Shown piece after piece: positions 44,335 through 54,429 of a stretch of 64,000 nt of DNA. Under the pieces are notes generated by a model that saw nothing but the letters and a program-made list of their open reading frames with translations, was not told the origin of the DNA and did not search any database. Positions within the stretch are counted from its first letter, which is position 1; every line of letters begins with the position of its first letter. This DNA is from Peronospora farinosa (Eukaryota > Oomycota > Peronosporomycetes > Peronosporales > Peronosporaceae): positions 1 through 64,000 of the forward strand of contig CANTFK010000663.1 in the NCBI GenBank assembly GCA_947646735.1. Reading direction: 5' to 3'. The translations under genes were made by a program, and so were the position numbers.

Positions 44335-44703
44335 ATGCCTAACAAGAGGTGTTTGACATGCAAGACAGGCGACGATACGCATCACCAGAGCGCGGTGGAG
44401 AATACGGGCTGCGAGGAGACCTATCTGCGCGTTGATGGTAAGTTTTCGTAGAGCTACTTATTGCGAATGTTTTCTGGCATCTGTGTCTGCTAAGCTCTCG
44501 GCTGATGCCTGTCGTGGTGTGCTTTTGCTAGCCTGTATGAAGCTTAATAATGGCCGTGTCTCGGCTTGCATCGAAGTAAGTCGAGTTATAGATGTAGTGA
44601 TAGCTAAAATATAACGCGCTCATTGGTGCAGGAGTGGAAGAAGTTCCGTCAGTGCCACGAACAAGGCAAGGCGGCGCACAAAAGCGTAGCAAGAAACAAT
44701 TAG
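44335..44703 (+). CDS. Twin CX9C (CHCH) small protein, three exons, 72 aa
   Basis: Exons 44335-44437, 44532-44575 and 44632-44703, joined across GTAAGT...GCTAG (94 bp) and GTAAGT...TGCAG (56 bp) introns; phases fit (103, 44 and 72 nt). The product has two CX9C motifs, C26-x9-C36 and C47-x9-C57, separated by MKLNNGRVSA, the pattern of small disulfide-bonded proteins imported into the mitochondrial intermembrane space. Residues EEWKKFRQC at the second motif recall COA4/CHCHD8-type cytochrome oxidase assembly factors, but that name is tentative. An extra CLTC sits at residues 6-9. Skipping exon 2 also keeps an open frame but loses both motifs. The gene is too short for ordinary ORF detection. 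Confidence 0.75.
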
Positions 44704-46420
44704 CCGTTACGGAAAGATGAATGACGACTTCGTCTTAAGATCCTTTATAACTCATTAAAAAGACGCTGCAGTTGAACATGCGTTATTGTGGACGGCGTGC
44801 TACGGTTGAATTAAATGCGCATCGGGCAAAAAGACACCATACCAGCAGATCCAGCACAGTGCGAATCGCATTGTCGTCAGCATCACAATGATAGCCACCA
44901 CAAGCAGTGGATGTGGCTGTCACCTGAGCCAGCAGAGCATGCTGAGATCTGTCGCGTGCCGATGGATAGGCAACGTTAAAATTATGTAGGCGATAGACGG
45001 CACCGCTAGGACGCTGCCTCGTGATAGTCAAGAAAGTTCCAGCACCTGATCATCTACTTGTTCTGGCAAATGTCGCTCACCAACTAATGGACATCTCACA
45101 TGCAATTCGAAGCACAATTTATTCGGTTCATTCGCAGGCAAGTTTTATTTGCAGTTTAGCCTGTACCTCACTGGTAGGCAGCGACATGATCTTGACGTAA
45201 TCGCTGAATAGCAGTTTACCTTGATACTGCAAGGCGGCAACACGATGACAATGACCAAATGATAGAGGGCAGAGAGTTGTGACCTGACTTTAATGGCGCT
45301 GAATCGTTGTGTTGACATAAATTTTTGTCAAGGGTTGTAATAAATTATGTCTAACAGTCCCTAAGCCTGTTTAGCAACGCCAGTGCTCGATCGAGTCCGG
45401 TAATTTTACGGGACTAGCCACCTGCGATGACGCTATCGGCTATGCTGATGCAGCATAGCATATGTCCTTATAGGCCGCTCGGCGGCCCGTTTGTCTGAAA
45501 TAAGATTGCGTGGCGCGGAGATTCTACCAGCCGATGAATTCCCCTGGTCTGCTGTTTGCACGACCGGTGACTGTGCGAATTGCATGCCCGATTCATGATC
45601 TTACCCAATTCGGCTTTCGCGAGGAAAGACTCTCGCCGTGTGGGGGGGGGCAAGGCATAAACTGGCCAATGCTTGATAGCGAAAATTTGGAAGTTAATTC
45701 TAAAAGAAAGTACTTAAGTAAATCTAATTGATAACGCTGGCTTTTCTATATAATATACATCCCTTACCATAACCTTCTAAACCTGAGATATCGCGGGAAT
45801 CGGGACATCTGAATAGCCGAGCTGAGAGCGGACCGAATTGATCGCCAATGTGAAGCCTCTTTTAGACAACAACGTTTTTCAGTAAAGCTTAACTTGATTC
45901 GTGCGGCTTCAGCCTCCGAGTAGTCTATTATTGGATTATTGGTAGCGCTTCATTGCTGATGCGGATCCAAATACGATCCGATGCCTCCTTTAACGAAGAT
46001 GACCCACCGTCGTGTTCATTGCGTTCAATGATACATGGCGCCGGGTTCCGTGTCCATTCCGACTGCGGAAGAATTTCGAGAAGGCAATGGCTGGCAAAGT
46101 TCATGGCACAGCTGAGACCGTTCGAATTCGTCCCGTTTCTGGTGAGCGTCTTTTCATTGATTAGCGTTCGTGTGAGCGGTTAGGGCACTCTGAAAAGGGT
46201 TGCGGCTGGGATGTCTTGCGTTCATGGGCGATGCTTTTTTACGACTGCCACTTGTAAATTTGTCTCGTAAAAGTCGCCGGTGACGACGACGTAGACGACG
46301 ACAACATTAACGACGAAAAAAAGAACAGTTCGTAACTTTACACCAATTCGAGTTCCGTGCATTCTTGAAACTACTTGAAACGACGGAGGGCCCTACAGTA
46401 AACGCACAGACGTCAGCAGG
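44704..46420. other. Intergenic region, no firm gene
   Basis: An 82-codon minus-strand ORF at 44783-45031 has no recognisable motif. At about 45145-45300 a minus-strand open stretch ending in TGA reads like a protein C-terminus (QGKLLFSDYVKIMSLPTSEV) but has no visible upstream exon. At 46088 an ATG opens a short exon-like stretch (MAGKVHGTAETVRIRPVSG) ending at a GTGAGC donor, which could splice to an AG near 46409 in frame with the ORF at 46421. Runs of GAC triplets occur near 46280-46310 and a run of nine G near 45640. Confidence 0.3.
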
Positions 46421-46708
46421 ATGATCGTGGTCTTTGGCAGCTCAAACGCCTTCGGACGCGACGTAAACGAAATGGAGATGATGGCAATGGCAGGGACGAT
46501 CTTTGTGGTTTCTGTGCTGCTCGCTCTCGTGTACAAGCTGGCACGAGGCTGGGACGATATAGACAAGGCAGGTTTCGGTGCCAGCGTGCTACCACTGCAT
46601 GCGCCTCGCGCGACGAACCGCTGGGTCAGCAGTCGCAAGACGCACTTTGGACGCCTCGGTACAATTCAGGAGAACGAGGTCTTTTCTTTCAGCTCCAAGA
46701 TGCGGTAA
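46421..46708 (+). CDS. Small single-pass membrane protein, 95 aa, hypothetical
   Basis: ATG at 46421, stop at 46708. A hydrophobic segment of about 18 residues (AGTIFVVSVLLALVYKLA) lies at residues about 24-41, followed by a soluble tail with basic and Ser-rich stretches (RWVSSRKTHFGRLG). I do not recognise the family. An upstream exon starting at 46088 is possible, giving 19 to 23 more residues. It lies between the CX9C gene and the DSN1-like gene in the host island. Its reality depends on expression or conservation, which I cannot test. Confidence 0.45.
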   Translation: MIVVFGSSNAFGRDVNEMEMMAMAGTIFVVSVLLALVYKLARGWDDIDKAGFGASVLPLHAPRATNRWVSSRKTHFGRLGTIQENEVFSFSSKMR

Positions 46709-46847
46709 ACACAGCCACTGCATATTAAATACGGATACAACAGAACGAAGAAAAACAGCATTTGTCCTCCCTGGAGGCACACGACGCAGTGGCCGGCGCA
46801 CGCGGTTGAAGTGTGGGCTGACCCATGTAATATCAGATGACAAGTAT

Positions 46848-47008
46848 GTTTTAAGCCTTATTGGACAAGTATGGACGGCAAAGGCTGGCGGTTGGCCACG
46901 TAGGAAACCGCCATAGATATCATAGATGTGTTTGTAAGCCTCGTTTGGTTAAGTGTAGACGGCAAAGGCTGGCGGTTGACCACATAGAAAAACCGCCATA
47001 GATGTCAT
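46848..47008 (+). repeat. Two tandem 75-bp direct repeats with internal inverted repeat
   Basis: Units at about 46848-46924 and 46935-47008 share AAGCCT, then GGACGGCAAAGGCTGGCGGTTG (read as TAGACGGCAAAGGCTGGCGG in unit 2) and AACCGCCATAGAT. Within each unit TGGCGGTT and AACCGCCA can pair into a hairpin with a loop of about 16 bases. Confidence 0.7.
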
Positions 47009-47041
47009 ATTTAATAAGGATACTCACGTTTAGTCGGCCCA

Positions 47042-47227
47042 ATGGTAGCTCGGTTAATCATTCTCGCCGGTTTATTGTGGTTGGTGCAGCCATTTGTCTG
47101 CGGCGTTTTCACGAGCGGCTTGCTGTCGCCGTCACCGAGTCTAGGATCGCAAATTTGCACACTACATCGAAGATCTAGCCGTCGACGCTGTGGAAGCGTC
47201 TGGTGGGACATTTGTGGTTCGCCATAA
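47042..47227 (+). CDS. Possible small secreted peptide, 61 aa
   Basis: Begins MVARLIILAGLLWLVQPFVC, a good signal-peptide core with a basic n-region and likely cleavage after VCG or so. The mature part is short, Ser-rich and basic (HRRSSRRRCGSVWW) without a known motif. It could be a real short secreted peptide, the first exon of something longer, or chance. It precedes two 31-bp imperfect tandem repeats at 47243-47305. Confidence 0.25.
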   Translation: MVARLIILAGLLWLVQPFVCGVFTSGLLSPSPSLGSQICTLHRRSSRRRCGSVWWDICGSP

Positions 47228-47242
47228 GCGGTAGAAACAGTC

Positions 47243-47305
47243 CCATCTTGGATCTGTCGTCGCTATTGCACTGCCATCTCGGATCTACCGTCGCCTATTG
47301 CGCTG
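47243..47305 (+). repeat. Imperfect tandem duplication of 31-32 bp
   Basis: Unit CCATCTTGGATCTGTCGTCG plus CTATTGCACTG at 47243-47273 is repeated with few changes at 47274-47305 (CCATCTCGGATCTACCGTCG and CCTATTGCGCTG). Confidence 0.7.
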
Positions 47306-47435
47306 CCATCTCATCATGTCGTCCGACAACAGGGTTGAGCAACCTACAGCTTAGAGAAAAGTAAGCACTGCCATGGGAGAAAAATACGCAATTAACCTAT
47401 TTAGATTACTGTAGTACAAGATAAAATCATCGCAG

Positions 47436-48854
47436 CTAAGGTACGCCACCCCGTGCTGGCAGCTGAAGTAGCGCGCGAAGACTCTCTTTTGGCTGTGCCA
47501 TGTTGCCGTAGCCCCTGAAGGCGCTGTCGTGGAAAGCGCCAAAGAACTTCGCCTTCTTCATCTCGGCTTCCACTATCCACCGGTTCACGGCCAGCATGGA
47601 TACTTCCAGGAGCGTCAGCTGTAGGAGAATCAGCGTCACAACACAATGTCAACAAAAAGGCGTTAGTTACGAGTGTGGGAATAATTACAACAAAACGGTC
47701 AGCACGCTAGCATTTACCTGCTCCGTGGTCGACCCCAGTTGCTGTAGCGCCGAGCGCTGGAGGGCATTGATGCTCTGCGTGACCTTCAGCTCGCATGACA
47801 GCTCCTCCAGCTGGTCGTGTTCCCCAATCCTATTTTCTGCCTGGGTGGTGGCAGTATACGTCGCCAAGGAACCACTTGTTGCCTCGTTCAATGCGGACGA
47901 CCTGTCTGCCTCAAGCGTTACCTTCATCGCTCGCCACTGTATTTCTTCATCTTCCAAGCTGCATGCAAAGCAAAAAAATGTATCAGGTACTGTAATTGTG
48001 GACTGACAACAAGCAGACCTACCTTTTGATCTGTTGCTCGTATGTCTCGATCGCGGCGCGCATTCGAGCATTTTCTGGGTTAGGGATCTGAATCTGCACA
48101 TTAAAAAGGATGGTGAGCTACAGCGTTTCAAAACAAAAGCAAAAGATGTAGCTCGTACTGCCACGTTTCCCGGTGGGTGCTCCACCATGAAGGCGATTAG
48201 CTCTTGTTTCATTGCTTGCAAACTGGTCTCGCTGAGCTGCATAATATCCCGACGCGCCGCTGAAGTAAGAAATTCCTTCCTTACCTTGCGGAGTTCGCGC
48301 TTTACTTGCCGCTGCACCATGTGATAGAGAGAGATCTGATCGGCCGACAACTTCTTGTGCTTCATCTCCTCCTCGTTCAGCGCCTCTCGTGTCGCCTCCT
48401 CACGTTTCTTCTGGCGCACTAACCGCCGCATCTCAGCCCTTGCCGCCTTCTCCTGCTTGGCTCGTAACGCTGCTGATACCGCAGCTGCGTCAACAGTGTG
48501 TTGCTTGCCAACATCCTTCTCATCGTCTTTTCGTACGCGGAATACGAACGTGTTGTCCTTAGCAGGTGTCCCAGGTATCCTCTTCCCTACAGGTGTCGCC
48601 TCAGCAGGACCCTCGTTGGGCCCATTATCCTTTTTGTCACTGAATTTAAAGCCTCGCCGAGGTCTTCGCCCTACGTCACTGTCCAACAAACCAAGAAAGA
48701 AAAAAAACGATCAGTCCAAACAACTATACACACAATAATCCGATGTTGAAGCTAGCTAAACACACCTTGGAACGATTGCTTTTCGACGCCTTCGCTTCTC
48801 GCGTTGGACAACTAGTGAGGCGGACGGCACGGCGGTAGAAGGCGTCGCCATCAT
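47436..48854 (-). CDS. Coiled-coil protein, five exons, 365 aa; possible DSN1/Mis13 kinetochore subunit
   Basis: Exons on the minus strand: 48854-48766, 48678-48165, 48093-48023, 47958-47718 and 47618-47436. The introns of 87, 71, 64 and 99 bp are GT-AG with matching phases. The basic N-terminus (QREKRRRRKAIVPSDVGRRP) is followed by a long charged helical region (residues about 95-200), then IQIPNPENARMRAAIETYEQ, QQIKRSLEDEEIQWRAM and a C-terminal segment with FFGAFHDSAFRGYG and PKESLRALLQLP. The block PNPEN...LEDEE..W resembles the core of DSN1/Mis13, a Mis12-complex subunit that links centromeric chromatin to the outer kinetochore. That name is tentative; the exon model is firmer. The upstream ATG of two adjacent ones was taken. 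Confidence 0.72.
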
Positions 48855-49089
48855 TATAACCTGAGCTGGCTAACTTTCGCGCTTTGTGTTCGTTTTTGAA
48901 TGTTCAAACCACCCGATTGGTCAAAAGTAAAAAATAGCCGATTACTGATTAAAGTAATAATTGCAGATCTTATTTTATTGTAATTGTAACAATTAGAGTC
49001 AAAAGACACATACGATGCCTAACAAACAAGGCTTATCTACCACAACCCGCAAATGATAATCGACGATATTAAGCTCCGATCACTCACAC
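48855..49089. other. Intergenic, upstream of the DSN1-like gene
   Basis: AT-rich, no ORF or repeat recognised. It probably holds the promoter of the minus-strand gene ending at 47436. Confidence 0.3.
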
Positions 49090-49395
49090 CACCTTATCCT
49101 AAATGGATGCGTGTGGCGAAAGAAAGTGTAGCACGCCGATTTTGATGTTGTCGTGATGGTCTCGGCGATTCCCTGGTAGGACATTCTTCAGGTCTACAGA
49201 TAGATATCGGCAATGCGCTCCAGTGCAGCCTCGTGCAGTAGTGCTTGGCTCACGTTCTGCACGTCCTGACTGTGTAACTGTCTAGCAACTGCACAATCTC
49301 TTTATTCTGCTGTTCATTAGAAGACCATCAGATCCTAGCACAACAAACTTTGCCGTTGAGGTCGGCCTGCAAAATGTCCTGTATGGCTACAAAAT
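49090..49395 (-). pseudogene. PP2C-family phosphatase C-terminal pseudogene
   Basis: On the minus strand, in three shifting frames: QADLNGKFVVLGSDGLLMN, the conserved PP2C block ending in SDG. It continues with NEQQNKEIVQLL, then SQDVQNVSQALLHEAALERI, and finally DLKNVLPGNRRDHHDNIKIG with VLHF, the metal-binding C-terminal block (HDDITV in active members). The last pieces look most like the pyruvate dehydrogenase phosphatase or plant clade D type. At least three frameshifts and the change of HDD to HDN show it is dead. No N-terminal part is seen; the gypsy RT relic lies next to it. Confidence 0.6.
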
Positions 49396-49404
49396 TTATA
49401 ATTT

Positions 49405-49930
49405 TTTCGGATATTAGCCCAGCTTAAACAAGATTGTATAGAAAGCAATAACGTTTTCAACAATGTAAGTCGACGGAAGCTGCCACGAAAGCGCAGACGA
49501 CGCGGCATCGGGGGAGCGGTTAACTTCCATTACCTTTATGTAGGGTAGACTCAAGAGATCTTGACATAAAAAAGAATTCGGCCCGACCTTGCACACAATG
49601 TCATGAAAAAGATACTTGAGCGCATTCGAGTACAACTTGTTGGTGCGCATGCACTCGCGCACCGCTCACAATACTCGGTGTGATTCTCCACTGTCGACGC
49701 TTGTACTGTATATGAATATATCGTGTACTATAGTCATGAAGAGTTGCGTCACGAGACGATTAAACGTTGCTGGTGCGTCAGAGAGCCCTTGAGGACTAAC
49801 TAGCCATGCCCAGAAAATACCTCACAAAGTCAGCGAGATCGCTTCCTCGCATATGAGGAACCGGCAGTAACTATCGACCAAGTCGAGAAAGCTGAACGTA
49901 GTACAGCCCACCAGATCAACATTTCCGGAT
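49405..49930 (-). pseudogene. Gypsy reverse transcriptase relic
   Basis: Minus-strand frames show [53 protein letters not shown] (the degenerate catalytic region) and RECMRTNKLYSNALKYLFHD. These correspond to the RT of family A elements (MLECMRTNKLYANASKFIF). Frameshifts and stops are common. No gag, RNase H or LTR of the same element is attached. Confidence 0.75.
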
Positions 49931-49980
49931 TTGCACTAAAATGTTGCAATTTTGGAACTGTACATGCTGCTAGCCACGTC

Positions 49981-50592
49981 CTCGTTGTAAACGGGCACTT
50001 CTTCGAAGTTGCCTCGTGCTACTAGCACACACCTTCAGCACAAGCGAGGAAGCGTTCAGACCGTCTTACCTTCGCGTGCGAGGGTGGTTGTGTGGTTGGT
50101 CGACTGCTTAAGCAGTCGTACCACCAGTTGCCTCTCGCTTAAGCGAGAGTGCAACGAACTTCTAAACAAGAAGTTACCGACGTCACGCAGAAGCTTTTCC
50201 AGCTTCTTGTGTGTGGTGCTTCGGTGTTAGCAAATTCAAGACTGAGCTATATTTTAATGAATTAGAATTAAATATAAAACCTAACTACTGATTGGCTATA
50301 TATGTATATAGATCGGATACGCGACTCTTTAGAAGCGTATCCTGACGCATGAACTCGAATCTAGATTTAAGCTTGCGAATGACGTCCTTCGGAGACGTCG
50401 CGATGCCTAGCTTCAACTAGCGTCATCCCTTCCCATGTGAATCCATAAGTGGATATTACATTCACGAGGGTGGATCACGTTTGTGTATCGCACCCAAGTG
50501 ACAGGTCAAAAGTAATCATGAATACTTTTAAAACCAAACATTAAGTATATTATATAATGTTTGCGTGTAACTAGATGCCCTGTTACACTCGT
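49981..50592. repeat. Solo LTR of gypsy family B with 5-bp target duplication
   Basis: The LTR spans 49986-50587 (TGTAAACGGGCACTTCTTCG to AGATGCCCTGTTACA), 602 bp, and matches the 5' LTR of element 3 (58406-59005) throughout. It is flanked by CTCGT on both sides (49981-49985 and 50588-50592), a perfect duplication. This is the product of LTR-LTR recombination after insertion. Confidence 0.9.
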
Positions 50593-50960
50593 TCGATGAA
50601 AAATTGTAAGGTGCATATGCGTATATTAAGCTTAGTAGCATGCTTGACATAGCAGTATTCATTATTGGCGATAACAGCGCCGATTCTCTCGGAATTTAGA
50701 GTACTGGTTATGTTGATAACACTGATATTGTTTCCGCTCTGAAGGTTAGCGAAATTGGCCTATTTATGACGAGGTGGGTGCTCGGATTTTGTGCCCAAAC
50801 GGAAATGTTTGCTAGATGAAAGACGGTAAGACGAAAAAAAATTGTTGTCTCACTTTGTTTGGTCTGGAGGTTTTGCTCGCCATGAAGGATGGTAAGCCGA
50901 ATTTCATCTTACTTTACACTTTTCTCCAAGCTCAACGTCCAAGCATCAGGGATAGTTACC
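50588..50960. other. Intergenic, no gene seen
   Basis: AT-rich, no ORF or known repeat. It lies upstream of the RxLR-like ORF and could hold its promoter. Confidence 0.3.
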
Positions 50961-51158
50961 ATGTCTAGTGCAGCCCGGCTTTTCTGTGCGCTAATTGTTA
51001 TCGCGCTAGTCATTTGCTCAGCTACAACCGTGGCAACGCCCAAGTCGACTCTTGTGGGTGTCGCAATGAATACGCTGCATTCATCTCATTCCCCGGCCGT
51101 GATCACGCGGCGCTTAAGGAGTTTCGAAACAGGTGTGCGCCGGAGCATGAAAGGCTGA
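50961..51158 (+). CDS. Small secreted RxLR-like protein, 65 aa, possibly truncated
   Basis: Start at the ATG at 50961, chosen over the in-frame upstream GTG at 50889 because it opens a clear signal peptide (MSSAARLFCALIVIALVICS, cleavage about residue 25). The motif RRLR at residues 50-53 fits the RxLR pattern and its usual distance from the signal peptide. No EER motif follows; SFETGVRRSMKG and a stop end the protein. Oomycete RxLR proteins are exported to host cells, but most are longer, so this is either a truncated relic or a chance match. It overlaps the minus-strand LINE relic by about 45 bases. Confidence 0.45.
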   Translation: MSSAARLFCALIVIALVICSATTVATPKSTLVGVAMNTLHSSHSPAVITRRLRSFETGVRRSMKG

Positions 51159-51199
51159 TATGGCCCTCACTTCTACCGCTCTCTCCATGTCATCTTCGA

Positions 51200-51949
51200 G
51201 GACATCGTAAAGTTGTGCTCGACCTAAAAGTCGTCTCAGCACCTGAGTATTATGTCTGCCGGGCGGCGAGACGAAAGATCGGTCAAGTCGAGGCACCAAT
51301 GTGCATTTAAATTCCCGCATACGAACAAGGGTCCGTCTTGTTCTAGCAGGTGATGTCGAAGCATCTCGAAAAACCCCTCCCGTTCAGTATTGCATATACG
51401 TTGACAACGAGAAAGGTTCCACTTCAAATAGTAATTCGAACAGCGATATAGTGCGGTGACCAAAGTGTCTTATGCCACAACTCCATTTAGGAAATCGACG
51501 ATTACGAATTTAGTAAATCGCAACCCCTTCACGCGATGCTTCGAACTCGGTCCATCGAGTCTGTCCAGTCTTGTCCACGAAGCCCAATGTACTGTTGTAC
51601 AACTTTCTCTGACTTGCAGCTTTACAAACAGATACCCGCGTTTCTTGCTTTTGTTAAAAGTCGATGAATTCTCGCGATTCGCGCTGCCTTCAATGGCCAG
51701 AGTATCATGCACAGTGTTTCGGATGCTTAGAAAATCTCGCGACTTCTGCGAATACATACCGATGCTGTTGTAGCGTGGCCTTTGAGAAGTCTTTAACATA
51801 CCCCAGCGAAAACTCCGGAGTGTATCTGCCTTTGGAAAGTGAACATTAGAAGACTCAACCCTGTCTAGAGACCTAAGTCGCCCTACAGAATACGGAAAAG
51901 AGGGACTGGGATCCGCACCCCCTGACGAATTAGCCCCTTGCGCAGTCAA
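51200..51949 (-). pseudogene. LINE-type endonuclease relic
   Basis: Minus-strand frames 51470-51949 and 51236-51463 give FTKFVIVDFLNGVVA and then EREGFFEMLRHHLLEQDGPL followed by FVCGNLNAHW, the position of the GDxN motif of apurinic-type endonucleases of non-LTR retrotransposons. The Asp of the motif is changed to Asn (GNLN), and stops separate the two frames. No reverse transcriptase follows. The family call is moderate. Confidence 0.45.
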
Positions 51950-52897
51950 GGTGCTCTCAGTACTAGTGTCCAGCGCTTGACCATCGCTACAAATAAGATC
52001 AATCCCCGGCTGCCACTTGGCAGGTTTGCATATAATGATGACGACAGCCGCGCGCTACGTTTTAGAGAGGTGGTATAATGCCGCTTTGTACTGTGGCATC
52101 ACCACCTACGTCTCATTCTCGACAAGTGCAAGATGAGGCATTAATACACACAGGACATAGAAGTAGCCCCATTGATCCAAGTCCGGAAGCGATTTCATGA
52201 CAGTCGCATACAGTAACACCGGCTGTAATTTGCTGAATTTTCTTCAACGCTTTATGTTCCCCGTCATCTTCCATCATATTTGTCCAGACTAACCGTATTC
52301 CGTTGCATCCTAACCAGTACACAGCTCTCGAAGCTTCTCATCAGCGCCTGTGGTATGTTGACGTATCACAGACAGTTAAAACAGCCGTTTAAAAAAATGT
52401 TTAAAGCTCGAAAAACTTCTTTTGGCTTTGAGGCGAGGTAATCAATTGAATGGGGCAGCTCACTAATAATTGTCGCCAATTCTAACGCACACGAATTGGC
52501 CCATGCGAACAGGACCTTTGACCAACTGGCAGTGTAGCACGTACCACGGTTACCATTTTGCGCTAAGATAAACATCTACGAATTGCAGCAGTGTTCGCCA
52601 AAGTTTATCTTTTTCCCTCTGGCACTAAGGCAGTCGCTACCGATGCGGTGTCAGGAACCATGTGCACTCTAGTAGCACATAACGTCTTATCTTAAGTATC
52701 TTGAGTGCGGATTAGGTCCATCGGAGATCTACGTGCCACCTGTGTACTCGATACCTAATCAGAGCCAATGGGTTTTGTCAACAGATCATAAGCGCCCATG
52801 GACCGGTCAGCTATAGTTTCCCTGGGAAGCCTTGAGCTCATCTTATATAGCTATGAGTAGCTACGCTGGTATAGGAACACTGTCGGCACATGGGGGG
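51950..52897. other. Unassigned region
   Basis: Two minus-strand ORFs of 69 codons (52113-52322 and 52366-52575) lie close together. The second has a helical look (SELPHSIDYLASKPKEVFRA), which may indicate a decayed gene, but I recognise neither. Nothing is seen in 52576-52897. Confidence 0.25.
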
Positions 52898-53538
52898 TGT
52901 AGCGGAGCTGCACAGCTCTTTGGCCAGAGGAAGACTTTAGGCTGAAAGCCTTTTAGTTCTAGAGAATTAAATAAATTTACGGTTAAAAGCCACTTAGTTC
53001 TAAGGAACTAATTAAACGACTTTAAAGCCGCCCGCTTCTAAGAAAGTAGGAGAGAGACTTTTAGTCAATAAAGCAATAAGCTAAGGTTCAGAGAACCAGC
53101 GCACAGAGTGCAAGAACAAGCTAGAAGCTGGGAGGTTCAGAGAATCAACGCACGAAGTGCACAAGAGAACAAGTCAGAGAGATTTGCGATCTTAAACTCA
53201 AAATGAGAACTGATTTTATATATGCTTTAAGATTTTATGAATAGTCCTACTCTAAGTACCCTACTCTAGATTAATTGTTGTAATAGTAATTATAATATGC
53301 CGACTTTGTTATTGGACGACGTATCGTCTAATCATCTGTGTATGATGTACTTAGTACAGCGTTATCGATTATCGAAATCCTAATCGATAGGATACGGTAT
53401 TACTAAATACCGTATCTTTAACGCTTATACTTAATACCTCTCAAAAGAGAAGTATTAAAATTCATTATATGCAATACAAGAGGACTTCGACCGTAACCTT
53501 TCGGAATGATGTGACAACCGTCGTGTAACCCCGTTACA
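52898..53538. repeat. Isolated family A LTR
   Basis: 641 bp from TGTAGCGGAGCTGCACAG to CCCCGTTACA. It is moderately diverged from those of element 2. No internal sequence of family A adjoins on either side. Flanking bases (GGGGG and TGTAT) do not match, so it is either an old solo LTR or a broken end. Confidence 0.88.
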
Positions 53539-53799
53539 TGTATGCTAATAAAGATGTGCTATATTATACAGCGCTAGCCTTCTCTTGGAAGCACTCCCAT
53601 TTGTCGTCTCACTGAGCGTGCGTGCGTGCGTGAGGATGAGCCTGTTGGAAATTGCATGATGAGACTAGGCACTACGTTTACCTAGGAAAAGAGTTTCGAG
53701 GCAGTGTCATCAGGTTGTTATGTAATCGACGATATGGAACGCTGTGGAGGTGGCTACCAATACAGTTATTAAAAGCAAAGTGGTAATGGTTAATATATC
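53539..53799. other. Short spacer, no gene seen
   Basis: Contains a small TGCG run near 53618-53632 and no ORF. It separates the isolated LTR from the truncated 3' end of element 3. Confidence 0.3.
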
Positions 53800-53806
53800 T
53801 AAGTCT

Positions 53807-54429
53807 TTAACTTTCCTCAAGAAGCCACAACTCAATTGGCACGTTCTGTTTGGGCATCAGTTTGGGGATGATCAGCGGCTGACATGTGGAGCTGCTTCCC
53901 AGTAGCTCAAACACATGTCGCCAAAAACCCGACGTAAAACGCGGATCCCGGTCCGATACTATGGACTCGGGCATCCCGTGTAGTCGATACACGTGATCCA
54001 GGAACAAGAGGGCAGCCTCTTTTCCTGAGATCTTGGTGCTACATGGTGCCAAATGCACCATCTTGCTCAGTCTCTCTACAAAGACGACGAGCCCCGTCCT
54101 GCCTTTATGGTGAGGCGGTAAGCCAAACTGACCGACTTCCAACATTCAGTTGGAATCGGCAGTGGCTTCAGTGGCGTACTGTTCGAAGGTGCAGGCTTTA
54201 TGCGCTAACACTCTTCACAAGAGCGAATACAGTTGGCCACCCACCGATATAGGTGGGGCCACCAAAATTTCTCTGAAACTCGTAAGAATGCATTTTCACG
54301 GTCCAGATGCCCACTAGATGGCGCATCATGGCACTCGTGAAGTATCATCAGCTTGAGATCTGTGTCATGAGGGACATAGATTCTCAAGGGATCACAAGGT
54401 GACAGGCTGATGCCATAATAGACCACCAC
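53807..54429 (-). pseudogene. Gypsy element 3 integrase, truncated
   Basis: 54205-54429 has the HHCC zinc-binding part (HECHDAPSSGHLDRENAF; NCIRSCEEC). 53807-54145 has FVERLSKMVHLAPCSTKISG and SDRDPRFTSGFWRHVFELLG with the second catalytic Asp. The DHPQTDGQTE block, which holds the Glu, is garbled by a frameshift (LIIPKLMPKQNVPIE). Similarity ends there. Confidence 0.8.

Noticed and set aside
47596..48006. 136-codon plus-strand ORF
   Set aside because: Complement of exons 4 and 5 and an intron of the DSN1-like gene.
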